Shown: positions 15,822 to 25,472, numbered from the stretch's first letter. The stretch is DNA of 64,000 bases from Bradyrhizobium erythrophlei (GCF_900129505.1 NZ_LT670818.1:8837001-8901000), one strand, 5' to 3'. Notes: a model not told the origin generated them from the sequence alone. Translations and numbers: made by a program.

Positions 15822-17720
15822 CTAGATCGCAATCTGCCGGCCGATCTCGACGACCTGGTCGGTGGGAAGGCTGAAGAAGTCGCTGACATGGACGGCGTTG
15901 CGCTCCATGACGGCGAAGAACCGCTCCTGCCAAGCGGGCATTCCGTTGCCGTCCTCGCGGGCAATCACCGTCTCGTGCCCGACGTAATAAGTTACGTCGT
16001 CGAGGTCGATCGTGCATCCCAGCGCCTTGCTGGTGGCAAGCAGCTCCGGGATATGCGGCCGTTCCATGAAACCGAACCGCGCGTCCGCGCGCCAGAAACT
16101 CGGTGCGACCTCCTGGATGGCGATCCGGTTGCGGGAGGAGACCCACGGCACCGACAGGATTTCGATGCGCAGCACGAACAGATGCTCGTGCAAGGCACGG
16201 TTATGCTTGACGTGCCAGACCATCACCGGCGGCGTATCCCGCTCGGTGCGCGTGGGGAATACCGCCGTGCCGGGAACGCGCGGGATGTTTTTTGCGGCGA
16301 TCCTGGCCATGAAGTCCGGCACCGGGATCAGCGCTTCGTGTATCCGTGTCGCGACAGCCTCGGAGCCGCGGTGCCAGATCCACATCACGCCATAGACGCA
16401 GATTGCCAGGATCAGCGGAACATATCCGCCCTCGCCGATCTTGGTGAGGTTGGCGAGGAAGAAGGCGCTGTCGATGACAAGAAAACAGGCCGCAACGGAG
16501 CCTGCCGCCCACAGGCTCCAGTTCCAGATCTCGCGCATCGCGATGAAAAGCAGCGCCGACGTCATCAGCATGGTCAGCGAAACCGCGATGCCGTAGGCGG
16601 AAGCCAAATTGTCGGATTTGCCGAACCCGATCGTAAGGCCGACGGTCACGATCATCAGCAGCCAGTTGACGACCCCGACATAGATCTGCCCATAGCCTTC
16701 CGAGGAGGTCTGCTTGATCGCGAGCCTCGGCAGCCAGCCGAGCTGGATCGCCTGACGCGTCATCGAGAACGCTCCGGTGATGATCGACTGGCTGGCAATG
16801 ATAGTCGCAACCGTTGCCAGCATGATCAGCGGCAGCAGCAGAATTTCGGGACAGAGCCGAAAGAAAATATTGCCGTCGGTGGGCGCGCCTTCCAGCACCA
16901 GCGCTGCCTGGCCCGCATAGTTCAGGATCAGGCTGGGAAAGACGATCGCGTACCAGGCGAGTTTGATCGGCCTCCTGCCGAAATGGCCCATATCGGCATA
17001 GAGCGCTTCGGCGCCGGTGACGCAGAGAAACACCGCGCCCAGCACCCGAAAGCCGGCGGCTCCGTTGGAGAGCAGATAGGACATTCCGTGGACCGGGTTG
17101 AGCGCGGCGAACACCGAGGGATGCCGGACGATGCCCGATATCCCCATCACCGCGATGGTGACGAACCAGACCATCATCACCGGTCCAAACAGGTGACCGA
17201 TCGCCGCCGTTCCCCGTGACTGGATCGCAAACAGCGCGATCAGGATCGTCACCGCGGCCGGAACGACGTAGGGCTGCAGCGCAGGGGTTGCCATGTTCAG
17301 GCCCTCTAGCGCCGACAGCACCGAGATCGCCGGCGTAATCGCGCCGTCGCCATAGATCAGCGCCGCCCCGAACAGGCCGACCGCGACGATGGTCGGCCGC
17401 TGCTGTCTCTTCACGCCCAACAACGCCATCAAGGCGAGAATGCCACCCTCCCCGTCATTGTCGACGCTCATGGCAAACGAGACGTATTTGACTGACGTGA
17501 TGATGAAGAGCGTCCAGAGCACCAGCGACAGCGGCCCCAGCACGGCATCCGCCCCATGGGATGGGCCGGCCACGCCAAGTATTGTCTTGAAGGTGTAGAG
17601 CGGGCTGGTCCCGATATCGCCGAATACGATGCCGAGCGCCGACAGCGCCAGAACCGGCAGCTTGCCCTGCGGAGGTTGCCGCGCCGTTTCGCCGGCATCC
17701 GATGTCGAAGCTTCGCTCAA
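15822..17720 (-). CDS. kup: Kup potassium uptake protein
   Basis: 632 residues, normal for Kup/HAK proton-potassium symporters of the inner membrane. Near the N-terminus is the family signature ALGIVFGDIGTSPLYT, then SVDNDGEGGILALMAL and GDGAITPAISVLSALEGL, then about 12 helices and a soluble C-terminal domain (NRIAIQEVAPSFWRADARFGFMERPHI). The protein supports potassium uptake at low pH or low K+. Single transcription unit; the upstream 175 bp separate it from the MFS gene on the same strand. No riboswitch-like structure was recognised. Confidence 0.96.
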   Translation of the reverse strand: MSEASTSDAGETARQPPQGKLPVLALSALGIVFGDIGTSPLYTFKTILGVAGPSHGADAVLGPLSLVLWTLFIITSVKYVSFAMSVDNDGEGGILALMALLGVKRQQRPTIVAVGLFGAALIYGDGAITPAISVLSALEGLNMATPALQPYVVPAAVTILIALFAIQSRGTAAIGHLFGPVMMVWFVTIAVMGISGIVRHPSVFAALNPVHGMSYLLSNGAAGFRVLGAVFLCVTGAEALYADMGHFGRRPIKLAWYAIVFPSLILNYAGQAALVLEGAPTDGNIFFRLCPEILLLPLIMLATVATIIASQSIITGAFSMTRQAIQLGWLPRLAIKQTSSEGYGQIYVGVVNWLLMIVTVGLTIGFGKSDNLASAYGIAVSLTMLMTSALLFIAMREIWNWSLWAAGSVAACFLVIDSAFFLANLTKIGEGGYVPLILAICVYGVMWIWHRGSEAVATRIHEALIPVPDFMARIAAKNIPRVPGTAVFPTRTERDTPPVMVWHVKHNRALHEHLFVLRIEILSVPWVSSRNRIAIQEVAPSFWRADARFGFMERPHIPELLATSKALGCTIDLDDVTYYVGHETVIAREDGNGMPAWQERFFAVMERNAVHVSDFFSLPTDQVVEIGRQIAI

Positions 17721-17895
17721 TTTTTCGCCTATCCGATGCGGCAGTGTGATCGTTGGTCGCCCGGCGGAAAGCTGCCGCGCGATCCTGTATTGGCATCACG
17801 GTCACTTAAGCGGGGCTGGGCGCAAGAGCCAATCCCCTGTCGAACAAATAATCGGGTAAGTTGACAATCGAACGACCGGCGAGCCCGTCGTGTGG

Positions 17896-19248
17896 CTATT
17901 TGACTGCATCGCTCTCAGGCTCCGGAGCGCCCAGCGTGAAATCCGGCGTTTGCCCGTCGGCTGTGGCGATCAGGTGTTTCGGCACCAGCAGCAGCGCCGG
18001 CAGGATGAGAGCGTAGACGATCGTGATCGCAATGACGCAGACGGTAAAGCCGCCGTAGCGATCAAAAAGATGGGTCCCCAGCACGTCGCCGAACCGCGAA
18101 ACGACGTAATAAAGGCTCCAGGACATCATGAGCGTCGTGCCCTGCAGGCCCCGAGGGCAGGATCGAATGATCAGATCGAGGTAAGCACCGGTGGCAAGAC
18201 CGCCCATCAGGCCGATGGGCACGGCCGCGACCAGAGCCTGCGTGGTCGTCTCAATGAAGAGCAGGGGCACCATTTGCGGAACGGCGAAAACCGTTCCCCA
18301 CCACAGCAATTTCTTCAGGGCAAACCTGCGGCAAAGCAGTCCGTAAACGATATAGGTCGGAATGAAGGAAGCGGCGAAGATGGCGTTCCATTCGCCCCAT
18401 TGGGCATCGGTGGCGTGCAATGTGTTCTGTAGGTGATACTGCAGCGGCGTGTTCGAGCCCGGCGCGAAATTCCACAGCAGCCAGATCAGCATCGCCGGAT
18501 AGATCGGCCAATGCCGTACCAGCCGCTTCATATCCGCGATCGGATGACGGCCGGCGGCGTTCTCGACGCGCACATTGTCGAACACTTCCGCCGGCTTCCA
18601 TAGCGAGTAAAGAGCAATGACGGCCATGATCGCAGCGCCGACCAGAAACAGGATGCGGAGCGCCTGATCGGGATCCTTCTCCTCGAGCAGACCGCTGAGC
18701 TTGCCGCCGATCAACAGGGCTCCTACGGTGGGGATCGACAGAAAGACGTTCCACACCGCGCTCACCTGACCAGTCATTGCGTGTTGCTGGCCGATCACCG
18801 ACGTCAGCCCGTTTTGGGCACTGGAAACAAAAAGGAACGAAGCCGTCAGCGTGACGACCGCGACGAGCAGCATCGCATAGGTCATCGCCGTGAATGCACA
18901 CAAGACGTAGAGCGACGCAGTGACGCCGCCAAACAGCAGCATGAACCCGCGATCTCTCATCCGGAGCGGGCTCCACATGTCGCGGATGAATCCGAACGCG
19001 AAGGACAGATAGAGCGGGATTGAGGCCGCGAGGCGGAACGTGGCGACCTCGTGCGCCGTCAAATGCAGCCTGTTCTTGAGAAAGAAGCTGATGGGAATAT
19101 CGATCAGGCCTCCCGATGGGCTGCCGAAAGCCAGCAAGATAATCAAGGTGCCGAGATAGAGGAAAATGACGTGCCGCTCCGACGGCGACAGATCGGCGGG
19201 AGCAGCAGCGACGGCCGGCGCGGAGGTTGTAGACCGGTCAATCGTCAT
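17896..19248 (-). CDS. MFS transporter
   Basis: 450 residues from the ATG at 19248 with 12 predicted helices and loops of major-facilitator type (FGFIRDMWSPLRMRDRGFM between helices 2 and 3). The N-terminal 30 residues are Ala/Ser-rich and cytoplasmic. The frame is open to a TTG at 19350 but the extra part is Cys/Arg-rich and unlike a membrane protein. The GFIRDMW pattern recalls the folate-biopterin/BT1-like branch, but I am not sure; substrate unknown. It follows the tct genes on the same strand and could be read through with them. Confidence 0.8.
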   Translation of the reverse strand: MTIDRSTTSAPAVAAAPADLSPSERHVIFLYLGTLIILLAFGSPSGGLIDIPISFFLKNRLHLTAHEVATFRLAASIPLYLSFAFGFIRDMWSPLRMRDRGFMLLFGGVTASLYVLCAFTAMTYAMLLVAVVTLTASFLFVSSAQNGLTSVIGQQHAMTGQVSAVWNVFLSIPTVGALLIGGKLSGLLEEKDPDQALRILFLVGAAIMAVIALYSLWKPAEVFDNVRVENAAGRHPIADMKRLVRHWPIYPAMLIWLLWNFAPGSNTPLQYHLQNTLHATDAQWGEWNAIFAASFIPTYIVYGLLCRRFALKKLLWWGTVFAVPQMVPLLFIETTTQALVAAVPIGLMGGLATGAYLDLIIRSCPRGLQGTTLMMSWSLYYVVSRFGDVLGTHLFDRYGGFTVCVIAITIVYALILPALLLVPKHLIATADGQTPDFTLGAPEPESDAVK

Positions 19249-19327
19249 CGCGAGGGGATCTGTCCTTTGAGAACGGCAACGGTGAAGCACGCTCTTAAGG
19301 GGACCGCGGACCGCTGGAACGGGCGAA

Positions 19328-19498
19328 CTAAACCACGAGCAGCATCGCAATAACGGCGCTCGCGATCAACGCCGAATGGCGGATCGCCAACCGGGTGATC
19401 CCGATGTCGTAATGCGCGACATGTCCCAGCAGCAAAGCAACCAGCACCGCGGAGCCGGCAATCACGGAAAAGGTAATGATACGGCCGAGCCAGTGCAT
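19328..19498 (-). CDS. Small membrane protein (56 aa) behind tctA
   Basis: A 57-codon frame, ATG at 19498, with two hydrophobic helices (IITFSVIAGSAVLVALLLG and SALIASAVIAMLLVV) joined by HVAHYDIGITRLAIRH. GGGG lies upstream of the start. It begins 33 bp after the tctA stop on the same strand, so it is probably in that operon. A role as an accessory subunit of the transporter is only suggested by position. Confidence 0.55.
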   Translation of the reverse strand: MHWLGRIITFSVIAGSAVLVALLLGHVAHYDIGITRLAIRHSALIASAVIAMLLVV

Positions 19499-19530
19499 AA
19501 CCCATCCCCGTCGAGGCGGTTGCCCCGCCT

Positions 19531-21087
19531 CTACGCCAGTTCCGAATAGGACGACGTCGGTACCTGGGCCTCGATCGCCCGTTCCTCGGCGACGATCTTC
19601 GGCTTGCGCAGCCAGACATAGATCTGGGCCACGATCAGCACGACGCAGATCAGCAGGAAGAACGCGCTGATCGGGCGCTCGATGAACGTCATCAGGTCGC
19701 CGCGCGAGATCAGCAGGCTGCGCCGGAAGTTCTCCTCGAAGCGCGGCCCAAGCACGAAGCCGAGCAGGATCGGCGCAGGGTGGAAATCGAGACGCAGCAG
19801 GATGTAACCGATCACGCCGATGAACAGGGTCTCGCCGACCTGGAACATGTCGTTATTGGCGGCATAGACCCCGATGCAGACGAAGAACATCGCGCTCGGA
19901 TAGAGATAGCGATAGGGAATGCTCAGAAGCTTCACCCACAGCCCGATCATCGGCACGTTGAGGATGACCAGGAGGATGTTGCCGATCCAGAAGCTCGCGA
20001 TCAGGCCCCAGAAGATGTCGGCGTGCTGGGTGATCAGCTGCGGACCGGGAACGATGCCGTGAATGATCAACGCGCCCAATAGCAGCGCCATCACGGTGTC
20101 GCCGGGAATGCCCAGGCTCATGGTCGGGATGAAGTCGCCCTGCACCGAGGAATGCGTTGAAGCCTCGGGGCATGCGACGCCCTCGATCGCGCCGTGGCCG
20201 AAGCGCTCCGGCGTCTTCGATATCTTCTTCTCGGCGGCGTAGGACACGAACGAGGCGATGGTCGGTCCGGTGCCCGGAATCAGCGCACAGAGACTGCCGA
20301 GAAGGGTGCCGCGGATCATCGGCCAGAAGGATTTCTTGAGATCGGCTTTCGACGGAAACATGTCGGAGATACCGACCTTGGCGTATCGCAAGTCCACGGT
20401 CTCGGTATTGTTGATGCTGTTCATGAACTCGGCGATGCCGAACATGCCGAGTGCCAGCGCGATGATCTCGACGCCGTCGAACAGTTCAGTGACGCCGAAG
20501 GTGAAACGCGGCTGTCCGGTCTCGATGTCGGAGCCGACGATGCCGACCAGGAGCCCGAGAACCGTCATGGCGATGCCCTTGAGCGGCGACCCTTTCGCCA
20601 GGGTCGAACCCGCCAGCAATCCGACCAGCATCAGCGAACAGACTTCGGCGGGTCCGAATTCGAGCGCCACCTTGACCAGGAACGGCGCCAGGAAAATCAT
20701 CTCGGTGATGCCGAAGGAGGCACCCACGAAGGCGGCAATGATGGTGATGCCGAGCGCGGTGCCGCCCTTGCCCTGTTTGGTCAGCGGAAAGCCGTCCAGA
20801 CAGGTCACGGCGTGCGGCGGATGGCACGGCAGATTCAAGAGAATCGAGCAGATCGCTCCGCCATATTGGGCGCCGTAGTAGACGCCGGACAGCATCAGGA
20901 TCGCCGGCACCGGCTGCATCCCGAACGTCAGCGGCAGCAGGATGGAAATGGTGGCGACGGGACCCATTCCCGGCAGCACGCCGACAAGGTTGCCGACCAG
21001 CACGCCGAGAAAGCAGTACATCAGATTGTGCGGCTCAAGCGCTACGCCAAAGCCGTACCAGAGATCGGTAATCGCCGTTGAGATCAC
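19531..21087 (-). CDS. tctA: Tripartite tricarboxylate transporter, large membrane subunit TctA
   Basis: 518 residues, the normal TctA length, with about 12 helices. The two-half TctA pattern is visible: GVLVGNLVGVLPGMGPVATISILLPLTF and the related second-half GTLLGSLCALIPGTGPTIASF. Also present are YYGAQYGGAICSILLNLP and SVQGDFIPTMSLGIPGDTVMALL. It forms the proton- or sodium-coupled channel for di- or tricarboxylates with TctB and a periplasmic Bug protein. ATG overlaps the tctB stop by ATGA. No tctC is adjacent; the only Bug gene in the window is frameshifted, 18 kb away. Confidence 0.95.
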   Translation of the reverse strand: MISTAITDLWYGFGVALEPHNLMYCFLGVLVGNLVGVLPGMGPVATISILLPLTFGMQPVPAILMLSGVYYGAQYGGAICSILLNLPCHPPHAVTCLDGFPLTKQGKGGTALGITIIAAFVGASFGITEMIFLAPFLVKVALEFGPAEVCSLMLVGLLAGSTLAKGSPLKGIAMTVLGLLVGIVGSDIETGQPRFTFGVTELFDGVEIIALALGMFGIAEFMNSINNTETVDLRYAKVGISDMFPSKADLKKSFWPMIRGTLLGSLCALIPGTGPTIASFVSYAAEKKISKTPERFGHGAIEGVACPEASTHSSVQGDFIPTMSLGIPGDTVMALLLGALIIHGIVPGPQLITQHADIFWGLIASFWIGNILLVILNVPMIGLWVKLLSIPYRYLYPSAMFFVCIGVYAANNDMFQVGETLFIGVIGYILLRLDFHPAPILLGFVLGPRFEENFRRSLLISRGDLMTFIERPISAFFLLICVVLIVAQIYVWLRKPKIVAEERAIEAQVPTSSYSELA

Positions 21088-21557
21088 AGATTGAACCCCC
21101 GGAGCAGGGGAAACGGGATGCTCAGGAGATAGTGGAACAGCACGACCCCGAACACGGTGACACCGGCCGCCAGGATCGCCGAGGATTTATAGGTGGCGGT
21201 GTTGTCCCCGAGCGCGCAGACGAAGACGCAGGCGAATACCGCCGGGATCATGCCGCCGTACTGGCCCAGGATGATGAACAGGACGGGGCCGCCGATGATG
21301 CAGAGCCAGCCGAACCATTGCGGATTGTCCGGCAAGAACTTGCCTTCCTCGGGCTCGGAGGACCCCAGCGCGGTGCCTGCGATCAAAAGCCCGAGAAACG
21401 CCAGTACGACGCCGAGCACGACCGGCATGAAACCGGGGCCCATTCGGGCGAGGCTGCCGAACTTGTAGCCCGACCCAGTCACCGCGGCTCCCACACCGAG
21501 CAGCAGCATCAGCCCCCCGGCATAATAGTCGCGTTTCAGCGTAAAATTCCCCGGCAA
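21084..21557 (-). CDS. tctB: Tripartite tricarboxylate transporter, small membrane subunit TctB
   Basis: 157 residues with four hydrophobic helices. The TctB pattern is seen in KRDYYAGGLMLLLGVGAAV and SLARMGPGFMPVVLGVVLAFLG. The start is probably the TTG at 21557: GGGGAGA lies 8 nt upstream and TctB homology begins directly after. The same frame is open to 21800, but the extra 81 residues are of mixed composition and not TctB-like. Stop overlaps the tctA start. Confidence 0.88.
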   Translation of the reverse strand: MPGNFTLKRDYYAGGLMLLLGVGAAVTGSGYKFGSLARMGPGFMPVVLGVVLAFLGLLIAGTALGSSEPEEGKFLPDNPQWFGWLCIIGGPVLFIILGQYGGMIPAVFACVFVCALGDNTATYKSSAILAAGVTVFGVVLFHYLLSIPFPLLRGFNL

Positions 21558-22116
21558 CGGAGTTCTCCCCTTATCGTCTTTGCGCCGGACCCTACCCGGG
21601 GAGGCGTGGCCTGTCGATACTGCCCTAGGGGCCCCTGAACCGCCGCCCACGAACGAAAACGACGTTCGCGCGTTGAGGAGCATGCCCAAAAAGCCGCCAC
21701 CTCCTGACAGTACCGGGCCGATGGGAATGCAGCCCCAGGCGCACAGCCCGACGGCGGCCACGCAAATGCTGCCGACGATGCCCTGCGCCGGGGAAGACAA
21801 TCAGGAAATCAGAGGCAAAACGGCGCAGCCGGCAAGAGCGCCGGCGGCGAACAAGAAGCCTCCCACCCGGGCCGAGGCCGTCCGCGCCGCGCGGGCCCGG
21901 ATCACACGCCGAAAATCGCTGAGAAAACAGCGGGACGCCCAGAAGAGCTAACCGCGCGACCTCGACCGGCGGTACTGCCGCTCAGCTGTCACGCTCGCGG
22001 TCGAGCTTTTGCAGATGGGAAAGCCCGTGAACGGTCAGGCGATGCGGATCATGCTCGCCCTCGAGAACGCCCTTCCAAATCGGAAACGTTCGCCCGATCC
22101 GCGCACCATTCGGTCG
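21558..22116. other. 559-bp gap upstream of tctB
   Basis: Frames exist on both strands here (a Pro/Arg-rich one on plus, a Gly-rich continuation of the tctB frame on minus), but none has a convincing start, Shine-Dalgarno or domain. Likely holds the tctBA promoter. Nothing else could be supported. Confidence 0.45.
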
Positions 22117-22233
22117 TCAATCAGTTTGGGCTATCGCCAGCTCTGCCGGAGCCTGGCGGGGCATTACCCCGCCCGAAATCTGCGATGCGACCAGGAATGC
22201 CACAACCACCGCAGGCACACTTATCGATCTCAA
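22117..22233 (-). CDS. Possible tiny secreted peptide (38 aa)
   Basis: Frame from a TTG at 22233 beginning RSISVPAVVVAFLVASQISG, a reasonable signal peptide, then a short polar tail. No Shine-Dalgarno is evident, so the call is weak. It is listed because a similar tiny signal-peptide frame (22295-22405) lies just upstream on the same strand. Confidence 0.3.
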   Translation of the reverse strand: MRSISVPAVVVAFLVASQISGGVMPRQAPAELAIAQTD

Positions 22234-22294
22234 AAATTGATCTACCGAAAGCACCGCCCACGTCCCCGAAACGGCCGGCAGCAAATGGCTGGTT

Positions 22295-22405
22295 TCAATC
22301 GGCCCTTTGCGCAGTCTGCTGATCGCTGGTCAGAATCTGGTCTGTGTAGGCTGCCCCGGAAATCGTGAGCAGCGCCAGAATCGAAATGACGGCCAGCGTT
22401 TTCAT
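22295..22405 (-). CDS. Tiny secreted protein (36 aa)
   Basis: ATG at 22405 with GGAG 9 nt upstream. Residues 1-18 (MKTLAVISILALLTISGA) are a clear signal peptide; the mature part is about 17 polar residues with Gln-Thr. No family known to me with a function. The frame is open 75 nt further upstream without a signal, so this start is preferred. Confidence 0.5.
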   Translation of the reverse strand: MKTLAVISILALLTISGAAYTDQILTSDQQTAQRAD

Positions 22406-22643
22406 GCTGGGATGCTCCGGCTCGATTGTGGCCAAAAACGTCAGAACTTGGCGCCTTTTCTGGCCAATCCAGCGAAACAATCATGGCCGCGCCTCAATTT
22501 GTCGCCACTTTCAGCGTCTCCCCTTTTCTCTGCCGAGGCACAACGTAGGATTAATTTTCCGGTCCGTAAAACTACGGCGCGACAATGATACGGGCTTCCG
22601 GCGCAGGGGATTTTCCTCATCAACCGACGCCGGCGCGTCACCG

Positions 22644-23276
22644 TCAGTTCGCGAGATACTTGCGCAAGATCTCGCTCAATCGATCGGGACCGGTCTGCGG
22701 CGGCATGAAGCCCAGATACTCGCCGTTGCGTCCCATCAGGTAAATAACCCCGGCGTGGTCGATCGAATACTCCCCGCCCCGCTCGCCCGGCACTTTCGCA
22801 TAAAACGCCTTGTAGGAATTGGCGACCTTCCGGATCTCGTCCGGCGAGCCGGTAAGGCCGACAAAACTGCGATGGAAGGCAGCGACGTAATCCGCCAGCA
22901 CCTTGGTGTCCCGCTCCGGATCGATCGTGATGAAGATGGGCTGGACGTCTGCAGCGGCGGGGCCAAGCGCGTCGAGCGCCTGGGTAATGGCCGTCAGATC
23001 GGTCGGGCACACGTCGGGGCAGAACGTATAACCGAAATACACGATCATCAGCTTGCCGCGGAATTCGCTGTCGCTGCGCGGCTTGCCGGTCTGGTCGGTC
23101 AGCGTGAACGGACCGCCGACCGAGCCGCGGCCGTACATCAGATCGTCCATCATCTGCGCCGCCGATGGTTGCTCTGTCGCGGCGGCCGGGCCGCAGCCAA
23201 GCAAGGACGCAACGACAAGAAACGCGCGAGCCCTTGAACCAGCCGCCCTCGAAGCAGCCGTCCTTGAACCTGCCAT
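22644..23276 (-). CDS. SCO1/SenC family copper-binding thioredoxin-fold protein
   Basis: 210 residues. N-terminal membrane anchor or signal (AFLVVASLLGCGPAAA), then a thioredoxin-like domain with the copper site Cys86-x3-Cys90 (YTFCPDVCPTD) and the third ligand His174 (SIDHAGVIYLM). SCO proteins deliver or reduce copper for cytochrome c oxidase in the periplasm. No oxidase gene is nearby. Start chosen at 23276 because the frame above it overlaps the MBL gene end and lacks homology. It follows the MBL-fold gene by 14 bp on the same strand, so the two are likely co-transcribed. Confidence 0.92.
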   Translation of the reverse strand: MAGSRTAASRAAGSRARAFLVVASLLGCGPAAATEQPSAAQMMDDLMYGRGSVGGPFTLTDQTGKPRSDSEFRGKLMIVYFGYTFCPDVCPTDLTAITQALDALGPAAADVQPIFITIDPERDTKVLADYVAAFHRSFVGLTGSPDEIRKVANSYKAFYAKVPGERGGEYSIDHAGVIYLMGRNGEYLGFMPPQTGPDRLSEILRKYLAN

Positions 23277-23290
23277 GGCGATATCCGCAG

Positions 23291-24397
23291 TCAGATACCG
23301 AAAGTGATGCGGGTGCCGGTCGTCGTCGTCAGAACCTTGCCCGGCATCTGCCGCTGCGCTTCCTGGGTGAAATTCAACCCGCTGCAATGCATCGGAATCA
23401 GCACATCCGGGTTCAGCTTGCCGATCTCGCTGACGACCTGGGTCAGATAATCCGCCGGCGCCGGCCCGAGGTGAAAGCCGCCCATGATCGCGTGGACCTT
23501 ATCGACACCGGACACCTCCATCGCCTGGCGCACGGAATTCACGATGCCGACATGACCGCAGGAGCTGATGACGATGAGGCCCTTGTCCTTCAGATTGAAG
23601 CAGGTCGCATGCTCGTGGATATGCTCGTCCGGCACGATCTTGCCTTCCATTTCGGCGGGCAAATAATGGCTCCAGTTGCATCCGGCGCCGTCCTTGAGCT
23701 TGAACTCGACCATCGAGTTCGGCAGCACTTTCTCGATGCTGTTGCGCTTGATCTTGCCGGTCGTGAACGCCTGGCCGCCGATCACCACCGGCGACTCGCA
23801 CAACACGACCTTGACGTTCTGCTTGGCGATGTCGCGACGGTCGAGCATTCCGTAGTCGCTCAATTCGCCCTGGCCGACGCGGGCATAGCGCTGGCAGAAA
23901 TTATCCTCGCCGCCGGCATACATGGTGAGGTCGGCGGGCAAATCGTTGCGGTGCTTGGCCAGAAATCCCAGCAACCCGCCCCAATGGTCGAAATGACCGT
24001 GGCTCATGATGAGCGTATCGATCTTCGATGCATCGACCTTGAGCAAATCCATATTGCCGTTGATGGTCTCAGGCGTCCAACCGAAATCCAGCAGGAAGGT
24101 GCGCTTTTCATCGCCGCGCTGCGGCTCCAGCAGCAACGCCAGTCCCCATTCGCTGTGCAGCGGACGCGTCGTATCCGCCGACCGGCCGGGCTCGGTCTTG
24201 ACCCCGCCCGCGGCCTGCGGCTTGAAGAAAATATCGGTGGCGCTGTCGACCAGCACGCGAACGCTGAGCTTGTCGATCGTCGGCACCTCGATCGGACCTG
24301 CCTTGGCCATCTCGATACAGGAAAACCCACCGGCTGCGGCAGCCAGCGCGAAACTGGCGGACATCTTCAGAGCTTCGCGTCGATTGAAGTCAGGCAT
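23291..24397 (-). CDS. Exported MBL-fold metallohydrolase
   Basis: 368 residues from the ATG at 24397 with AGAGGA upstream. Begins with a Tat signal (FNRREALKMSASFALAAAAGG), so it is probably folded with metal before export. The metallo-beta-lactamase site is His133, His135, Asp137, His138 (MSHGHFDHWGG); later ligands are in SSCGHVGIVNS and AIMGGFHLGP. The C-terminal PDVLIPMHCSGL is typical of the COG1237 branch (dihydropterin-ribofuranosyl-aminobenzene phosphate synthase-like). The reaction is not known for exported members. Confidence 0.88.
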   Translation of the reverse strand: MPDFNRREALKMSASFALAAAAGGFSCIEMAKAGPIEVPTIDKLSVRVLVDSATDIFFKPQAAGGVKTEPGRSADTTRPLHSEWGLALLLEPQRGDEKRTFLLDFGWTPETINGNMDLLKVDASKIDTLIMSHGHFDHWGGLLGFLAKHRNDLPADLTMYAGGEDNFCQRYARVGQGELSDYGMLDRRDIAKQNVKVVLCESPVVIGGQAFTTGKIKRNSIEKVLPNSMVEFKLKDGAGCNWSHYLPAEMEGKIVPDEHIHEHATCFNLKDKGLIVISSCGHVGIVNSVRQAMEVSGVDKVHAIMGGFHLGPAPADYLTQVVSEIGKLNPDVLIPMHCSGLNFTQEAQRQMPGKVLTTTTGTRITFGI

Positions 24398-24584
24398 GGC
24401 GTCCGTCCTCTTGGAGGGATTTGAGAGAAACCGGCAGGTCATTCGCAACATGGGAAATACAGGGCCGATTGACCGTGATGTCAATCGATATGCCGCGGTA
24501 CATCGAATTGAGATCGCCTAGGATCGTTGCCGCCCCGGGCGATTTGCCGTAACCTCAGGCAACGAGAACAGGGAGGATTTACCG

Positions 24585-25472
24585 ATGGATATCGTGCCGT
24601 TGGGTCCGGGATTCGGCGCAGAACTGCGCGGTGTGACGCTTGCCGACGTCGCCTCCGACGACGGCGTCTATGCGGCGGTGCGCGCGGCTTTCGAGGAGCA
24701 TTCCGTTCTGGTGTTTCGCGACCAGGAGGCGACCGACGAGCTCCAGCTCGCCTTTTCGCGCCGCTTCGGCCCGCCGGAGGTGACCAAGGTCGGTTCGCAG
24801 GGCACCGGCTCGCATTTCGTGATCCTCTCCACCATCGGCGCTGACGGAAAAGTGGTGCCGCCGGATCACCGGCTTTCGCTGCGCAGCAAGGCCAACCAGC
24901 TCTGGCATACCGACTCTTCGTTCAAACGCGTGCCGGCGCTGACATCGATCCTTTCGGCGCGCATCATCCCGGCGAACGGCGGCGAGACCGAATATGTCTC
25001 GACCCGCCTCGCCTTCGAACGGCTAGATCCCGCCATGCGCAACAGGCTGCAAAGCTCCTTTGCCTGGCACGACTACGCGCATTCGCGCAGCCAGATCGCG
25101 CCCGATCTCGCCAGCCCCGAGGAGCGCGGGGCGCTGCCGCCGCAATGCTGGCGCATGGTGTGGAAAAATCCGGTCAACGGCCACGGCGCGATCTACCTCG
25201 CCTCGCACGCTTATGCGGTCGAGGGCATGGAGAAGGCCGCCGGCAAAAAGCTGATCGACGAGCTGATGGCGTTCGCGACCGCGCCCGGCACGAGCTACCT
25301 GCACCAATGGCGCAGAGGCGACGTCGTGATGTGGGACAACCGCGCGACCATGCATCGCGGACGGCCATGGCCGGCGCACGAAGCGCGGCTGATGGTGCGC
25401 ACCACCATCTCCGCGACCGACGCCGATGGCGTCGACACCATGCGCCCGCCGTCGTCGCAGGCGGCGGAATAG
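24585..25472 (+). CDS. TauD/TfdA family Fe(II)/2-oxoglutarate dioxygenase
   Basis: 295 residues, normal for the family. Facial-triad ligands are His108 and Asp110 (WHTDSSF) and His257 (ATMHRGRPW), with the 2-oxoglutarate-binding Arg at 268 or 272 (RLMVRTT). The enzyme should couple succinate formation to hydroxylation, often cleaving sulfonates, ethers or phenoxy acids. GGGAGGA precedes the ATG. An enolase-superfamily gene follows 85 bp downstream on the same strand, so a small catabolic operon is likely. Substrate cannot be inferred. Confidence 0.93.
   Translation: MDIVPLGPGFGAELRGVTLADVASDDGVYAAVRAAFEEHSVLVFRDQEATDELQLAFSRRFGPPEVTKVGSQGTGSHFVILSTIGADGKVVPPDHRLSLRSKANQLWHTDSSFKRVPALTSILSARIIPANGGETEYVSTRLAFERLDPAMRNRLQSSFAWHDYAHSRSQIAPDLASPEERGALPPQCWRMVWKNPVNGHGAIYLASHAYAVEGMEKAAGKKLIDELMAFATAPGTSYLHQWRRGDVVMWDNRATMHRGRPWPAHEARLMVRTTISATDADGVDTMRPPSSQAAE

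Noticed and set aside
15698..15964. Minus frame overlapping the kup 3' end
   Set aside because: Ser/Arg-rich out-of-frame reading of kup, no start signal.
21580..21951. 123-codon plus frame upstream of tctB
   Set aside because: Pro/Lys-rich without domain; no Shine-Dalgarno; probably promoter region. Not excluded fully.
22009..22368. 119-codon plus frame
   Set aside because: Composition unlike its neighbours, antisense to better small-peptide frames.
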